Counted from the first letter of the stretch, positions 24,383 through 33,339 are shown. The stretch: 64,000 nucleotides of DNA from Xenorhabdus bovienii SS-2004 (GCF_000027225.1 NC_013892.1:2604001-2668000); one strand, 5' to 3'. Notes: generated from the sequence alone by a model not told the origin. Program-made: numbers and translations.

Positions 24383-24931
24383 TCAACCTTCACGCAGATC
24401 ATTCCATGCAGCGCTCAAATATTGAAACATTGACCAGAACGTCAATACCGCAGCAGCGTATAATAAGATAAATCCACCCACCTCAACTTCAATGCTGGGA
24501 CGCCACAGTAAAGCAACCAATGCTGCCATCTGCGCTGTCGTTTTTATTTTCCCCAGCCAGGATACAGCAACACTACTGCGTTTTCCTAATTCAGCCATCC
24601 ATTCCCGCAGAGAAGATATAATAATCTCTCGAGCAATCATGGTCGCTGCCGGTAACGTAATCCACCATGCATGATAATGTTCAGCTATCAACACCAGCGC
24701 ACTAGCAACCATGACTTTATCCGCAACCGGATCAAGAAATGCCCCAAAGCGCGTTGTTTGCTTCCATAAACGAGCAAGGAAACCATCAAACCAATCTGTC
24801 GCAGCCGCAATAACAAAGATAATAGCGCACAGCATCGGTGACCACTGGAATGGCAGGTAAAATGCCAAAACAAAGAATGGGATTAAGGCAATACGGAATA
24901 GAGTAAGCCATGTTGGAATATTTAATTGCAT
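24383..24931 (-). CDS. pgsA: CDP-diacylglycerol-glycerol-3-phosphate 3-phosphatidyltransferase
   Basis: The 182-residue integral membrane protein makes phosphatidylglycerol phosphate from CDP-diacylglycerol and glycerol 3-phosphate in the inner membrane. The CDP-alcohol phosphotransferase motif D-x2-D-G-x2-A-R-x8-G-x3-D-x3-D is complete (Asp46, Asp49, Gly50, Ala53, Arg54, Gly63, Asp67, Asp71). Several hydrophobic helices surround it ([38 protein letters not shown]). Length is the E. coli length. It follows uvrC by 56 bp on the same strand and precedes the tRNA genes, the conserved enterobacterial order. Confidence 0.97.
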   Translation of the reverse strand: MQLNIPTWLTLFRIALIPFFVLAFYLPFQWSPMLCAIIFVIAAATDWFDGFLARLWKQTTRFGAFLDPVADKVMVASALVLIAEHYHAWWITLPAATMIAREIIISSLREWMAELGKRSSVAVSWLGKIKTTAQMAALVALLWRPSIEVEVGGFILLYAAAVLTFWSMFQYLSAAWNDLREG

Positions 24932-24987
24932 AATGCTTCGTAACTATCTGGCCATGTAAAGTTTATCAGTATGGTGCATCAATAATC

Positions 24988-26820
24988 TTAGTGTTTCAAC
25001 GCATTATAGATTTTTTCTGCTAACGAATACGAAATAGAAGGCACTTTTGCGATCTCCTCTACACTTGCGTTGCGTAACGGCTGTAATCCACCCATGTATT
25101 TTAACAACATTTGTCTGCGTTTTGGCCCGATACCTTCTATTGATTCCAATGTGCTGGTCTTTTTCACTTTATCCCGCCGCTGGCGATGTCCTGTGATGGC
25201 ATGGTTGTGAGATTCATCACGAATATGCTGGATAACGTGCAACGCCGGTGAATCCGAAGAAAGTGCCTTTCCCCCGCCTTCTGCCTCGAAAAACAGAGTT
25301 TCCAGACCCGCTTTGCGATCACTACCTTTCGCAACTCCAATTAGCTTAGGATGGTTTTTATTCCATTCAACATCCAGCGAGCCAAAAACCTCCAGCGCTT
25401 GCGCTAATTGCCCTTTACCTCCATCAATAAAGATGATGTCAGGAATTCTGGTCTGCTCAATGGCTTTGCCATATCGGCGGCGTAAAACTTGATTCATCGC
25501 CGCATAATCGTCTCCCGGTGTGATTCCCGCAATGTTATAACGGCGGTATTCAGAGCGCACAGGACCATTCCCATCAAAAACGACACAGGATGCAACGGTC
25601 TGTTCTCCCATCGTATGGCTGATATCGAAACATTCCATTCTATGAACTTTTTTAATGCCAGCAAATTCAGCAAGTGATGCCAACCGCTGGTGGACAGTCG
25701 ATTGCTGGGATAGTTTCGTGGTCAATGCTATTGCAGCATTGGTACGTGCCAATTTGAGATAACGCGCCCTGTCACCTCTTGGGCGAGGTTGAATATGCAC
25801 TTTCCTCCCCGATAATTCAGAAAGGGATGCTTCCAAAAGTTCTTTTTCAGGCAACGAGAAATCCAGCAGGATCTCCGCCGGCAATGTCCTGTTCTGGCTG
25901 CCTTGAAGGTAGAATTGGCCGAGAAAAGTCTGTACTACTTCATCCAATTTGGTATCAGCGGGAATTTTAGGGTAGTAACTGCGACTGCCCAGGATTTTTC
26001 CCTGACGGATAAACAAAACATGCAGGCACGCCATTCCTGTATCAAAAGCAACACTGATAACATCCAGATCATCCCCTTCTCCAGAAACAAATTGCCGTTC
26101 AGTTACCTGTCTCACGGCTTGGATCTGGTCACGGTAGCGAGCCGCATCTTCAAATTGCAGTTGTTTACTTGCTGCTTCCATTCTGCCAACCAGCTCTGTC
26201 AGTACCTGCTGATCTTTGCCAGACAGAAACAGACGGACATAGTCAACCTGCTGCTGATATTCTTCATTCGTCACAAAACCGTTGACACAAGGAGCAAGAC
26301 AGCGACCAATCTGATATTGCAGACAGGGCCTTGAACGATTGCGATATACGCTGTCCTCACATTGACGAATCGGAAAAAGTTTCTGCAAGAGAGCTAAGGT
26401 ATCACGCACAGCATGGGAGTTAGGAAATGGTCCGAAATACTCGCCTTTCGCATGTTTGGCACCACGGTACAGGGTCAGACGCGGATGGGTATCTCCGCTC
26501 AAGAAAATGTAAGGATAGGATTTATCATCCCGCAACAAGACATTGTAGCGAGGTTGATAAAGTTTGATGTAGTTATGTTCGAGCAGGAGCGCTTCCGTCT
26601 CTGTATGCGTAACCGTGACATCTATCTGGACGATATTTTTTACCAGTGATTCTGTCTTGCGGCTGCCAACTTGTGTCCGAAAATAACTGGATAGCCGTTT
26701 TTTCAGATCCTTGGCCTTACCAACATAAATCACCGAGCCAGTGGTGTCATACATTCGATAGACTCCCGGCTGGCTGGTTACTGTTTTTAAAAATACCGTT
26801 GAATCAAATTGCTCTGCCAC
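24988..26820 (-). CDS. uvrC: UvrABC excinuclease subunit C
   Basis: The 610-residue protein makes the two incisions around DNA damage in nucleotide excision repair. It has an N-terminal GIY-YIG nuclease ([20 protein letters not shown], residues about 14-40), a UVR motif ([20 protein letters not shown], about 209-230) that binds UvrB, an RNase H-like nuclease half ([19 protein letters not shown]) and C-terminal tandem helix-hairpin-helix ([20 protein letters not shown]). Length is normal. It starts 20 bp after the uvrY stop, as in other enterobacteria, so both are co-transcribed. Confidence 0.98.
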   Translation of the reverse strand: MAEQFDSTVFLKTVTSQPGVYRMYDTTGSVIYVGKAKDLKKRLSSYFRTQVGSRKTESLVKNIVQIDVTVTHTETEALLLEHNYIKLYQPRYNVLLRDDKSYPYIFLSGDTHPRLTLYRGAKHAKGEYFGPFPNSHAVRDTLALLQKLFPIRQCEDSVYRNRSRPCLQYQIGRCLAPCVNGFVTNEEYQQQVDYVRLFLSGKDQQVLTELVGRMEAASKQLQFEDAARYRDQIQAVRQVTERQFVSGEGDDLDVISVAFDTGMACLHVLFIRQGKILGSRSYYPKIPADTKLDEVVQTFLGQFYLQGSQNRTLPAEILLDFSLPEKELLEASLSELSGRKVHIQPRPRGDRARYLKLARTNAAIALTTKLSQQSTVHQRLASLAEFAGIKKVHRMECFDISHTMGEQTVASCVVFDGNGPVRSEYRRYNIAGITPGDDYAAMNQVLRRRYGKAIEQTRIPDIIFIDGGKGQLAQALEVFGSLDVEWNKNHPKLIGVAKGSDRKAGLETLFFEAEGGGKALSSDSPALHVIQHIRDESHNHAITGHRQRRDKVKKTSTLESIEGIGPKRRQMLLKYMGGLQPLRNASVEEIAKVPSISYSLAEKIYNALKH

Positions 26821-26840
26821 GATTTACCACCCATCAACTG

Positions 26841-27500
26841 TCATCCACTATGGTTTACCATATTCTGTGCGTCAAGCAACCCACAACGTATCGCCATATG
26901 GGTCAACTCTACATCACCCTTGATATTTAGTTTACTGAACATTCTATAGCGATAGCTATTTACTGTTTTTGGGCTAAGGTTAAGTAACGTGGAAATCTCA
27001 TTAACTTTTCGGCCCTGAGTGATCATCGTCATTATCTGTAACTCCCGCTCTGAGAGTTCAGCCAGTGGGTTTTCTTTTGGTGGGGATAACTGGTCGAGTG
27101 CCATCTGCTGTGCAATATCAGGAGAGATATAACGCTGACCTGCATAAACCGTCCGAATAGCATTAATCATGTCTTGAGGTGTTGCTGCCTTACTCAAATA
27201 TCCTCTGACTCCGGCCTGCATCACTTTCGCTGGCAAGGAGCTTTCCGTATGGATAGTCAGCATAATTACCCGCGTATCAGGCGAATAGCGAATGATTTTT
27301 TTGGCTGCCTCAAGGCCACCTATTCCCGGCATTCCAATATCCATAATAACAACATCCGTACTGTTTGATCTGCACCATCTGACCGCCTCTTCTCCGCTAC
27401 CGGCTTCTCCTGCAACCTTAATTCCTTTTACATCCTCGAGTATGCCTTTCACGCCAATGCGAACCAGTTCGTGATCATCAACTAACAAAACATTAATCAA
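26841..27500 (-). CDS. uvrY: Response regulator UvrY (partner of BarA)
   Basis: The 219-residue protein has a receiver domain (VDDHELVRIG, phosphoacceptor Asp54 in VVIMDIGMPG, Lys near 104 in the LSKAATP loop) and a C-terminal LuxR/NarL helix-turn-helix (NEISTLLNLSPKTVNSYRYR). UvrY/GacA, activated by BarA, turns on the Csr small RNAs that control metabolism, motility and secondary metabolism. In Xenorhabdus and Photorhabdus it influences virulence and natural product synthesis, which makes its proximity to the NRPS locus suggestive, although the linkage may be accidental. The frame is complete and followed by uvrC. Confidence 0.97.
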   Translation of the reverse strand: MINVLLVDDHELVRIGVKGILEDVKGIKVAGEAGSGEEAVRWCRSNSTDVVIMDIGMPGIGGLEAAKKIIRYSPDTRVIMLTIHTESSLPAKVMQAGVRGYLSKAATPQDMINAIRTVYAGQRYISPDIAQQMALDQLSPPKENPLAELSERELQIMTMITQGRKVNEISTLLNLSPKTVNSYRYRMFSKLNIKGDVELTHMAIRCGLLDAQNMVNHSG

Positions 27501-27825
27501 ACAACGTCTCCACTAACGTAATATCCACTGAAATAGTGGCAACATCTTCTGTCGATAGATATCAAGATCTTTTTGATAAGTAAGCGATTATACGGATATT
27601 AATCCTAAACAGAAAGAAAATTGTTACCTATAAATAAAGTAAAAATCAGATTAATAAATTTAATAAACCACATTTATTATTCACCCTATATTAAATCATT
27701 ATTAAATAGAATTAAAATATCTTATTCTAAAACATATATTTATATCAAAAAATATGAGGGAATAATTCCCCTCATATTAAAACCATTATTTAAATAAATT
27801 AAGAATATCCTGTTTATTCTTAACT
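27501..27825. other. AT-rich intergenic region upstream of uvrY
   Basis: About 325 bp of very AT-rich DNA with poly-A/T patches between the uvrY start and the IS200 left hairpin. It must contain the uvrY promoter on the minus strand. I see no gene, tRNA or strong hairpin. Confidence 0.5.
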
Positions 27826-28446
27826 GAAAACCACCTCCTGCGGAGGTGGTTAGCAACAGGTTGGCTCTGCCAATAATGCTACTCATGGGAAAATCCGAAT
27901 CCGTTATCCCCATAACAGAGAAGGATTTAACCATGAGTAGATTCAAGAAAGCATCGCATGTGCTTTGGTGTTGTCAATACCATATCGTATGGACACCCAA
28001 ATACCGATTTAGGATCCTGAAAAATAATGTAGGAAAGGAAATAAGCAGATAAGGATTTCCAGTGAGCAGCTCGGAATAGAAATTGTGGAATTGAATGTTC
28101 AAATAGATCATGTGCATCTTTTAGTAAAAATTCCGCCAAAATTATCAGTATCTCAAGTGCTTGGTCATCTAAAAGGCCGAACAGCTATTCGTCTATTTAA
28201 TAAATTTCCCTATTTGAGAAAGAAAAAGTTGTGGGGAAATCATTTTTGGTCAAGAGGCTACTGTGTAGATACCGTAGGTATAAATGAAGAAATGATAAGG
28301 AAGTATGTGAAGTATCAAGAGAAGCACGAACATGAGGACAATCAATTATCGTTGAAAGGGATGTGAAGTGAAGGCTCTCAGAGTCTGAACTAATAGCGCC
28401 CCTTTGGGGCGAAATCAATGCCCCCTTCTATGAAGGGGGATTTTTA
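27826..28446 (+). mobile_element. IS200/IS605-family element, inactive
   Basis: The left end has the hairpin AACCACCTCC-TGC-GGAGGTGGTT (27829-27851). The right end has GCGCCCC-TTT-GGGGCG (28396-28411) and CCCCCTTC-TAT-GAAGGGGG (28421-28439). These subterminal stem-loops are how single-strand IS200 elements are recognised. Between them lies a broken tnpA, so the element could move only with TnpA from elsewhere. Its right end truncates or abuts the GFA gene fragment. Exact tips are approximate. Confidence 0.8.
27933..28366 (+). pseudogene. tnpA: IS200 tnpA (HUH Y1 transposase), frameshifted
   Basis: The first frame (27933-28052) reads MSRFKKASHVLWCCQYHIVW and TPKYRFRILKNN and stops. The second continues ELNVQIDHVHLLVKIPPKLS (the HUH motif HVH), then KLWGNHFWSRGYCVDTVGIN and IRKYVKYQEKHEH up to 28366. 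The family sequence between them, about 20 residues, is damaged, so at least one deletion plus a frame change occurred near 28040-28085. The catalytic tyrosine would be in the RKYVKYQ helix. It is non-functional as it stands. Confidence 0.88.
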
Positions 28447-28769
28447 CTTAACATCGATGTTTTTTCAACAAAATTATAGTACGCAGGTTTACTGTCCACA
28501 TAGACTTGATTAGATAATTTACTTGAATGACTATTTTCGAACAGGGCAACCGGAACATAATATACACTAGGCTGAAGTAAATGGTAGAAAAGGTGTGTTC
28601 CACATTTATTACAAAAAGCCCGTTCTGCCCACGCGGAAGAGAAATACGTTGAAATATTTTCAGCACCTTCTATTTGCAGATCATTCTTACAATCTACAGA
28701 TAAAAACGGGCCTCCATTCCATTTTTGGCACGTTTTGCAGTGACATATCCTTATGTATAAAATAATCGA
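28428..28769 (-). pseudogene. GFA-family (CENP-V/GFA domain) protein fragment
   Basis: The minus frame from 28769 to the stop at 28428-28430 reads ICHCKTCQKWNGGPFLSVDC, then AWAERAFCNKCGTHLFYHLL and VYYVPVALFENSHSSKLSNQ. The C-x-C-x2-C and C-x2-C-G-T-H-L-F-Y motifs are those of the GFA zinc-binding family (glutathione-dependent formaldehyde-activating enzyme type). The first zinc-ligand region (usually G-x-C-x-C-G about 25 residues earlier) and a start codon are absent, and the last codons run into the IS200 end. So it is a remnant of a gene broken on both sides. Confidence 0.7.
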
Positions 28770-28837
28770 TTAAAAACAATTAATTAATTATAATTAAAAA
28801 CTATAAAAATCATATATGAACATACATATACAGGCTC

Positions 28838-29021
28838 TTAAGAATTAAGCCTTTCAAAACACGCATCCAATGTTTTGTATTTACATGATTTTCTTTGTGG
28901 TGTTTTGAACGCGTTCTGACATAAATACGCTTGGGCTTTTTCCAGCCAAAAACAGGTTTCCGACCACGCCCGTTGGAGTAGGTTTTCGATTATGGGCCAC
29001 AGCCAGACTTCCGTATTTTGG
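28838..29021 (-). pseudogene. Unrecognised gene fragment next to IS1
   Basis: On the minus strand, one frame stays open from the IS1 boundary to TAA at 28838-28840 and reads NTEVWLWPIIENLLQRAWSE, then TCFWLEKAQAYLCQNAFKT and ACFERLNS. It can be followed across the IS1 insertion into 30423-30443 (KAAQ). It may be the C-terminus of an unknown gene interrupted by IS1. I do not recognise a family, and it may be an accidental open frame. Confidence 0.3.
29012..29021. repeat. IS1 target-site duplication, left copy
   Basis: CGTATTTTGG at 29012-29021 recurs at 30423-30432 directly outside the far end of the IS1 pair. It is a 10-bp direct repeat of the type IS1 makes on insertion (about 9 bp), showing that the two-copy structure entered or grew at one site. 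Confidence 0.8.
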
Positions 29022-29049
29022 GTCGTGTATTAAATAGTTAGAATGCTCA

Positions 29050-29472
29050 CTAAATATAGTTTTCACTCTCAATGAAAGTGCCTATCACTTTATCGTGCAT
29101 TTCTTCAGATTTGGAATAACCGATTGTTTTTCTATTCAGCCTTTTTATTCGGGTACGATGGGTAAGGTTGGTTCTCTCTATACGTTGGGTAAATATCTTT
29201 CCAGTAAGATGGACTTCTTCAGGAAGACAATCATAAACGGCATAATCATCCGTACAGTAAAACCGGATATTAAAGGGTGACAAGAGTGCCAGTAGTTTTT
29301 CCCATGTTTTTCTGCTGCGATCCCCAAAAGTATGTGCCACTATCCGTTTCATACGCGGCTCCCAGGCATACCAGAGCCAGCGCTGATTTTTCTGACTCCC
29401 CACAAACGACTCCTGCTCATCCACTTCACAGATAAGATGAATGTCATCCCCGTCAAGAGGAAGCGTCGTCAC
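29050..29472 (-). CDS. insB: IS1 InsB' transposase frame
   Basis: The 140-residue frame reads DIHLICEVDEQESFVGSQKN, QRWLWYAWEPRMKRIVAHTF and FYCTDDYAVYDCLPEEVHLT, ending IGTFIESENYI. It is the DDE part of IS1 transposase, complete in this copy. It begins with GTG overlapping the insA end and is normally made by frameshift fusion to InsA. Confidence 0.85.
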   Translation of the reverse strand: MTTLPLDGDDIHLICEVDEQESFVGSQKNQRWLWYAWEPRMKRIVAHTFGDRSRKTWEKLLALLSPFNIRFYCTDDYAVYDCLPEEVHLTGKIFTQRIERTNLTHRTRIKRLNRKTIGYSKSEEMHDKVIGTFIESENYI

Positions 29473-29744
29473 GTTCCGGGGGTTGAGTTTTTAAGCGTTT
29501 TCATCACAGTAGCTGTTGCCACCTTCAATACGCGGGCCGTGTCACGGATGCCGCTGTTATTCATCGCCATATCAATAGTCTGCTCTTTGACTCCCGGTTT
29601 GCAAGCTTGATAGGTGTATGCCAACTGAAAGACTTTACTGCAGGCATAGCAGCGGTAGCGGGGATAACCTCTATGACCTTTTCCCTGTCCTTTGACATCT
29701 TCTGATTTGTGACAATAACGACAATCAATTTCTACTTTAGCCAT
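29469..29744 (-). CDS. insA: IS1 InsA protein
   Basis: The 91-residue protein has the zinc finger (CRYCHKSEDVKGQGKGHRGY, CYACSKVFQ) and helix-turn-helix (SGIRDTARVLKVATATVMKT) of InsA. A run CTTAAAAACTC before its end is the likely frameshift site into insB. Confidence 0.85.
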   Translation of the reverse strand: MAKVEIDCRYCHKSEDVKGQGKGHRGYPRYRCYACSKVFQLAYTYQACKPGVKEQTIDMAMNNSGIRDTARVLKVATATVMKTLKNSTPGT

Positions 29745-29800
29745 GTTCCACCACGAAATACCGGAAGATTATCATAACAACTAACTATTTAATACATGAC

Positions 29801-30094
29801 CATACGTTGGGTAAATATCTTTCCAGTAAGATGGGCTTCTTCAGGAAGACAATCATAAACGGCATAATCATCCGTACAGTAAAACCGGATATTAATGGGT
29901 GACAAGAGTGCCAGTAGTTTTTCCCATGTTTTTCTGCTGCGATCCCCAAAAGTATGTGCCACTATCCGTTTCATACGCGGCTCCCAGGCATACCAGAGCC
30001 AGCGCTGATTTTTCTGACTCCCTACAAACGACCCCTGCTCATCCACTTCACAGATAAGATGAATGTCATCCCCGTCAAGAGGAAGCGTCGTCAC
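29801..30094 (-). pseudogene. insB: IS1 insB', 3' truncated
   Basis: The frame matches the full copy from its start through LTGKIFTQR, then runs out of the element and stops in the neighbouring IS1 end (about 29789). The last about 45 residues of the transposase, including conserved catalytic parts, are gone. Confidence 0.8.
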
Positions 30095-30366
30095 GTTCCG
30101 GGGGTTGAGTTTTTAAGCGTTTTCATTACAGTAGCTGTTGCCACCTTCAATACGCGGGCCGTGTCACGGATGCCGCTGTTATTCATCGCCATATCAATAA
30201 TCTGCTCTTTGACTCCCGGTTTGCAAGCTTGATAGGTGTATGCCAACTGAAAGACTTTACTGCAGGCATAGCAGCGGTAGCGGGGATAACCTCTATGACC
30301 TTTTCCATGTCCTTTGACATCTTCTGATTTGTGACAATAACGACAATCAACTTCTACTTTAGCCAT
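30091..30366 (-). CDS. insA: IS1 InsA protein, second copy
   Basis: 91 residues, differing from the 29469 copy at only a few positions (for example VDCRYCHKSEDVKGHGKG). It is intact and could act as a repressor of the neighbouring copy, but no complete insB is fused to it. Confidence 0.82.
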   Translation of the reverse strand: MAKVEVDCRYCHKSEDVKGHGKGHRGYPRYRCYACSKVFQLAYTYQACKPGVKEQIIDMAMNNSGIRDTARVLKVATATVMKTLKNSTPGT

Positions 30367-30422
30367 GTTCCACCACGAAATACCGGAAGATTATCATAAC
30401 AACTAACTATTTAATACATGAC

Positions 30423-30432
30423 CGTATTTTGG
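30423..30432. repeat. IS1 target-site duplication, right copy
   Basis: CGTATTTTGG here is the direct repeat of 29012-29021. Joining the two flanks restores a continuous sequence reading CAGACTTC-CGTATTTTGG-GCTGCTTTGA. Confidence 0.8.
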
Positions 30433-30443
30433 GCTGCTTTGAG

Positions 30444-31252
30444 GGTTCTGTCGCATTAAGCGGTCATCAGGTAAGCTCCCCTGTTTTTGAGCGAGTCCAG
30501 AGTGATGTCCCTGATCCGAAACGCGTTTAAACGCCTCCATTATCCTGTCGATATCATGGCCCAATGTGTCCGTTGGTACCTCGCTTATGCCTTGAGTCTG
30601 CGCAATCTCGAAGAGATGATGGCAGAGCGCGGCATTGAGGTCGACCATGCCACAATACATCGTTGGGTGTTACGTCTGGTGCCCCTGCTCGGCAAGGCTT
30701 TCCGACCTCGCAAAAAGCCCGTTGGCTCCCGGTGGCGAATGGATGAAACGTATATCAAAGTGAAAGGTCAGTGGAAATACCTTTACCGGGCGGTCGATAC
30801 CGACGGTCAGACGGTTGACTTCCTGCTGACCGCTCGCCGCGATGCAATGGCTGCCCAGCGTTTTTTCCGTAAAGCGATACGCCTGCACGGCAGACCCGCC
30901 GTCGTGACTATCGATAAAAGTGGGGCCAATACTGCCGCGCTCACTCTCCTCAATGCGGAAGGATCGCCTCAGCAGGGGATTGAAATCCGGCAAAATAAAT
31001 ACCTGAATAATCTGGTTGAGCAAGATCACCGCAATATCAAACGTCGGATACGACAGATGCTGGGGTTCAAATCGTTTCGCCGGGCACAGACGCTCCTGGC
31101 CGGCATCGAACTGATTCACATGATACGCAAAGGGCAATATCAACATCCACAAAGTGATGGATTATCACCCGCGGAACAATTCTATTTGCTGGCGGCCTAA
31201 ATAACCGGCAACACCACTTTTGCTAACTTGCCGCCGTTAACGCGACACTGCC
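30444..31252 (+). mobile_element. IS6-family (IS26-like) element
   Basis: The left end GGTTCTGTCGCATTAA and the right end (complement of TTAACGCGACACTGCC) are an imperfect inverted repeat, with GCGACA shared, bounding about 809 bp with one transposase gene. The size is that of IS6-family elements. The ends differ at several positions, so the element may be old or its tips slightly misplaced. No 8-bp target duplication was seen. Confidence 0.72.
30487..31200 (+). CDS. IS6-family DDE transposase
   Basis: The 237-residue protein reads WYLAYALSLRNLEEMMAERG, HATIHRWVLRLVPLLGKAFR, then the DDE regions WRMDETYIKVKGQWKYLYRA, VTIDKSGANTAAL and NLVEQDHRNIKRRIRQMLGF. Asp (DET), Asp (IDKSG) and Glu (VEQDH) are all present. 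This is the IS26/IS6 transposase family with complete length. Another possible start lies at the ATG 18 bp further in. Confidence 0.93.
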   Translation: MSESRVMSLIRNAFKRLHYPVDIMAQCVRWYLAYALSLRNLEEMMAERGIEVDHATIHRWVLRLVPLLGKAFRPRKKPVGSRWRMDETYIKVKGQWKYLYRAVDTDGQTVDFLLTARRDAMAAQRFFRKAIRLHGRPAVVTIDKSGANTAALTLLNAEGSPQQGIEIRQNKYLNNLVEQDHRNIKRRIRQMLGFKSFRRAQTLLAGIELIHMIRKGQYQHPQSDGLSPAEQFYLLAA

Positions 31253-31439
31253 GGTTTGATTGCCTATTGTTTGAAGCCAAAAAAGCCATCACTGAATCTC
31301 TCAAATACCGAGAAAACAGGACTTCAAGTAATGGCTTAAACCGATCCCAGGTTAAATTACATAGTTTCTTACATAGCGTCGTCATGATATTATTCTCTGT
31401 TACGTCACGACGGCTAAAAACGATATTTGCGCACAAACC

Positions 31440-31461
31440 AGCGACCAGATATTTGGTCGCT
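31440..31461 (-). terminator. Weak hairpin after the biosynthetic operon
   Basis: AGCGACCA (31440-31447) and TGGTCGCT (31454-31461) pair around GATATT, 45 bp past the end of the dehydrogenase gene. On the minus strand it is followed by GGTTTGTG, a poor T-run, so terminator function is uncertain. Confidence 0.35.
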
Positions 31462-31505
31462 GCTGCTGTCTCGCTGAATAAAAATATAACCTGAACATAA
31501 AAGAT

Positions 31506-32357
31506 TTAATAAGTGTAAAAACCCCGGCCGGATTTTCGTCCCAAACGTCCCGCATCAACCATTGTCCGCATCAGCGGACAGACCCGATATTTTGAATCCT
31601 GAAACATCTGGTAAAGTACATCGAGGGAATTAACCACTGTGTCAATACCGATCAGATCCGCTGTTTCAAGCGGCCCCATTTTATGGCCGAAGCATTGTTT
31701 AAAGATAGCGTCCACATCCGCAGGTTGAGCAACGCCATCCTGTATGGTGAAAGCGGCTTCATTCATAAATAAATGGGAAATCCGGTTAGAGACGAAACCG
31801 GGACCATCTTTCACTACGACGGCGTTTTTACCCAACATCCCCAAGATTTCCAGACATCGCGCTTTGGTTTGCTCAGAAGTATTCAGACCGACAATCACTT
31901 CGACGGTATGCTTCAGATAAACCGGGTTCATAAAATGCACACCAATCACTTGAGAAGGCGTTTTATGAAACGATCCCAGTTTTGTGATAGGGATGCAGGA
32001 AGTGTTCGCCGCCAATACCGCGTGGGGTGCAATAAACTCAGACATACGGGCATATAATGCCTGTTTAAGCTCGATATTTTCCGTGATGTTTTCCACCACA
32101 AACCCACAATCCGACACAGCTTGCAAATCCTGCGACCAGACGATGTTGAGCAGTATCTCCTCGGTTGTTTTTCCTTTAGCGAGCGGACTGAACAAAGGTG
32201 CATAACCCGCCGTTTCCGTGACGCGTTCCCTGCTCTGTTCGCAGGCAAGAACATCTTTTTCGATAACAACAACATCATGCCCGTGCAACGCACAATCGAA
32301 AGCAAGACTAGAACCAATATTTCCGCCACCAACCACAGCTATTTTAAGTTTTGACAT
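31506..32357 (-). CDS. FkbK/XcnB-like 3-hydroxyacyl-CoA dehydrogenase
   Basis: The 283-residue protein has a Rossmann NAD site (AVVGGGNIGSSLAFDCALHG), the hydroxyacyl dehydrogenase signature VIGVHFMNPVYLKHTVEVI and KDGPGFVSNR, and the C-terminal helical domain ending GRKSGRGFYTY. In primary metabolism this fold oxidises 3-hydroxybutyryl-CoA. Homologues in antibiotic clusters (FkbK, ZmaG, XcnB) oxidise an ACP-bound glyceryl unit on the way to hydroxymalonyl- or methoxymalonyl-ACP. Its place at the end of an NRPS/PKS operon with an AT-less PKS module supports that reading. The partner ACP, acyl-CoA dehydrogenase and loading genes are not in the window. Confidence 0.75.
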   Translation of the reverse strand: MSKLKIAVVGGGNIGSSLAFDCALHGHDVVVIEKDVLACEQSRERVTETAGYAPLFSPLAKGKTTEEILLNIVWSQDLQAVSDCGFVVENITENIELKQALYARMSEFIAPHAVLAANTSCIPITKLGSFHKTPSQVIGVHFMNPVYLKHTVEVIVGLNTSEQTKARCLEILGMLGKNAVVVKDGPGFVSNRISHLFMNEAAFTIQDGVAQPADVDAIFKQCFGHKMGPLETADLIGIDTVVNSLDVLYQMFQDSKYRVCPLMRTMVDAGRLGRKSGRGFYTY

Positions 32358-32427
32358 AGTGACTACTTTCTTGTTGGGTTTTAAAAGGTTGCTATTTCCG
32401 GTTCATTTATTGGATCACCGGCACCGT

Positions 32428-33156
32428 TCACTCAGTAGAATCAGGAGAAATCACTTCCCACTTGCCAAACAGCGTCAATCCCGCCGCTTTAGCCAATGAC
32501 GTAGACGCATAGTTATCGAGCTGGCATCGGTACTGAGGTTCATAGCCCTGATGACAGGCATATTGACTGATTGAACGCACGACTTTGCTGGCATGGCCTT
32601 TGCCTCTAAAAGATGTCAGCGTTAATACACCAAGATCCGCAATTTGCGCATTCTCCCACGGATACATACTGGCCGCGCTGACCAGACGATGCTGTTCAAA
32701 AGAGCCGAACACCGCCCAGTGATCCAATTCTACATAAGCGTCATCCAAGTCTTGTTCTGAGGAAGATGATTCGAATTCGGAGAAAACCGCCTCATCTTGC
32801 TCTGTTAACTGACGCAAGACACCTGCCGGACTCTCTTGCAGCAAAACGTTCTTATCCACTTCTGAAAAATAAAAAATATAATCTGCACCATGCAGCGTGA
32901 CGCCCGCTTCAGTCAATTTCTGGCGGAAAATCGATTCAGACAGCTCTTGCTGTTGATAAAGACCGGCCTTATCAGCCAGTGCAGGCGTCAGAACCGCCAT
33001 CACTCGGCCGTCGGAAGTTTCCAGCACCATGACCCGACGATCTTCGTTCAGATCAGGGTTGACAGTGACCGTAAAGGTTCCATCACTATAGAGAACGTCT
33101 CCGTTCAAAAATGGGGTCTGCCAAAAATCAGTTATTGTTTGTGAAAATAAAGGCAT
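32428..33156 (-). CDS. GNAT-family N-acetyltransferase
   Basis: The 242-residue protein has an unrecognised N-terminal half and a C-terminal GNAT domain: HWAVFGSFEQHRLVSAASMY, then IADLGVLTLTSFRGKGHASK (motif A, R-G-K-G-H-A) and VVRSISQYACHQGYEPQYRC. The motif B-like LAKAAGLTLFG follows. GNAT enzymes transfer acetyl from acetyl-CoA to amines. In antibiotic clusters they often give self-resistance by acetylating the product (ZmaR for zwittermicin) or tailor it. Here the self-resistance role is inferred from the prodrug peptidase in the same operon. It is separated from its neighbours by 70 and 183 bp. Confidence 0.72.
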   Translation of the reverse strand: MPLFSQTITDFWQTPFLNGDVLYSDGTFTVTVNPDLNEDRRVMVLETSDGRVMAVLTPALADKAGLYQQQELSESIFRQKLTEAGVTLHGADYIFYFSEVDKNVLLQESPAGVLRQLTEQDEAVFSEFESSSSEQDLDDAYVELDHWAVFGSFEQHRLVSAASMYPWENAQIADLGVLTLTSFRGKGHASKVVRSISQYACHQGYEPQYRCQLDNYASTSLAKAAGLTLFGKWEVISPDSTE

Positions 33157-33339
33157 ACTTCTTACTCGCGTTGGTTGGAATCAGCGAGCGCACGATGGCG
33201 CTCAGTCAAATAACTCAGGGAAAGACAAGCGGAAGTTTGAGATACTCACCCCCTTGCTCGTTCTTCAAACTATGGTATCACTTCATCACATGTAAATAGG
33301 CTTGGTCAATCTGGACAGAGCCGCCAGCAACAGTCAAAA

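Larger units (their letters stand above)
29022..29800 (-). mobile_element. IS1-family element, full copy
   Basis: The ends are GTCGTGTATTAAATAGTTAG (left) and CTAACTATTTAATACATGAC (right), with insA/insB on the minus strand. At 779 bp it matches the copy at 13824-14603 in length and gene content, but sequence differs clearly, so they are related variants. A second, truncated copy follows directly at 29801. Confidence 0.88.
29801..30422 (-). mobile_element. IS1-family element, truncated tandem copy
   Basis: Starting at 29801 the DNA repeats copy A from its position 29183 onward and keeps the right end ATACATGAC (30422). It has lost about 157 bp, including the left inverted repeat and the insB 3' end. 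It is directly fused to the right end of the full copy. The two copies are nearly identical, so the duplication is recent. Confidence 0.85.

Noticed and set aside
28448..28666. 72-residue hypothetical protein starting MLKIFQRISLPRG
   Set aside because: It is an out-of-frame reading of the GFA-domain fragment on the same strand.
31197..31436. 79-residue minus-strand open frame next to the IS6 element
   Set aside because: It overlaps the IS6 end, has no Shine-Dalgarno or recognisable motif, and appears to be a chance frame.
33111..33339. Gap between GNAT and hydroxylase genes as a promoter or gene
   Set aside because: The 183-bp gap shows no clear promoter boxes or coding motif. An internal promoter is possible but not supported.
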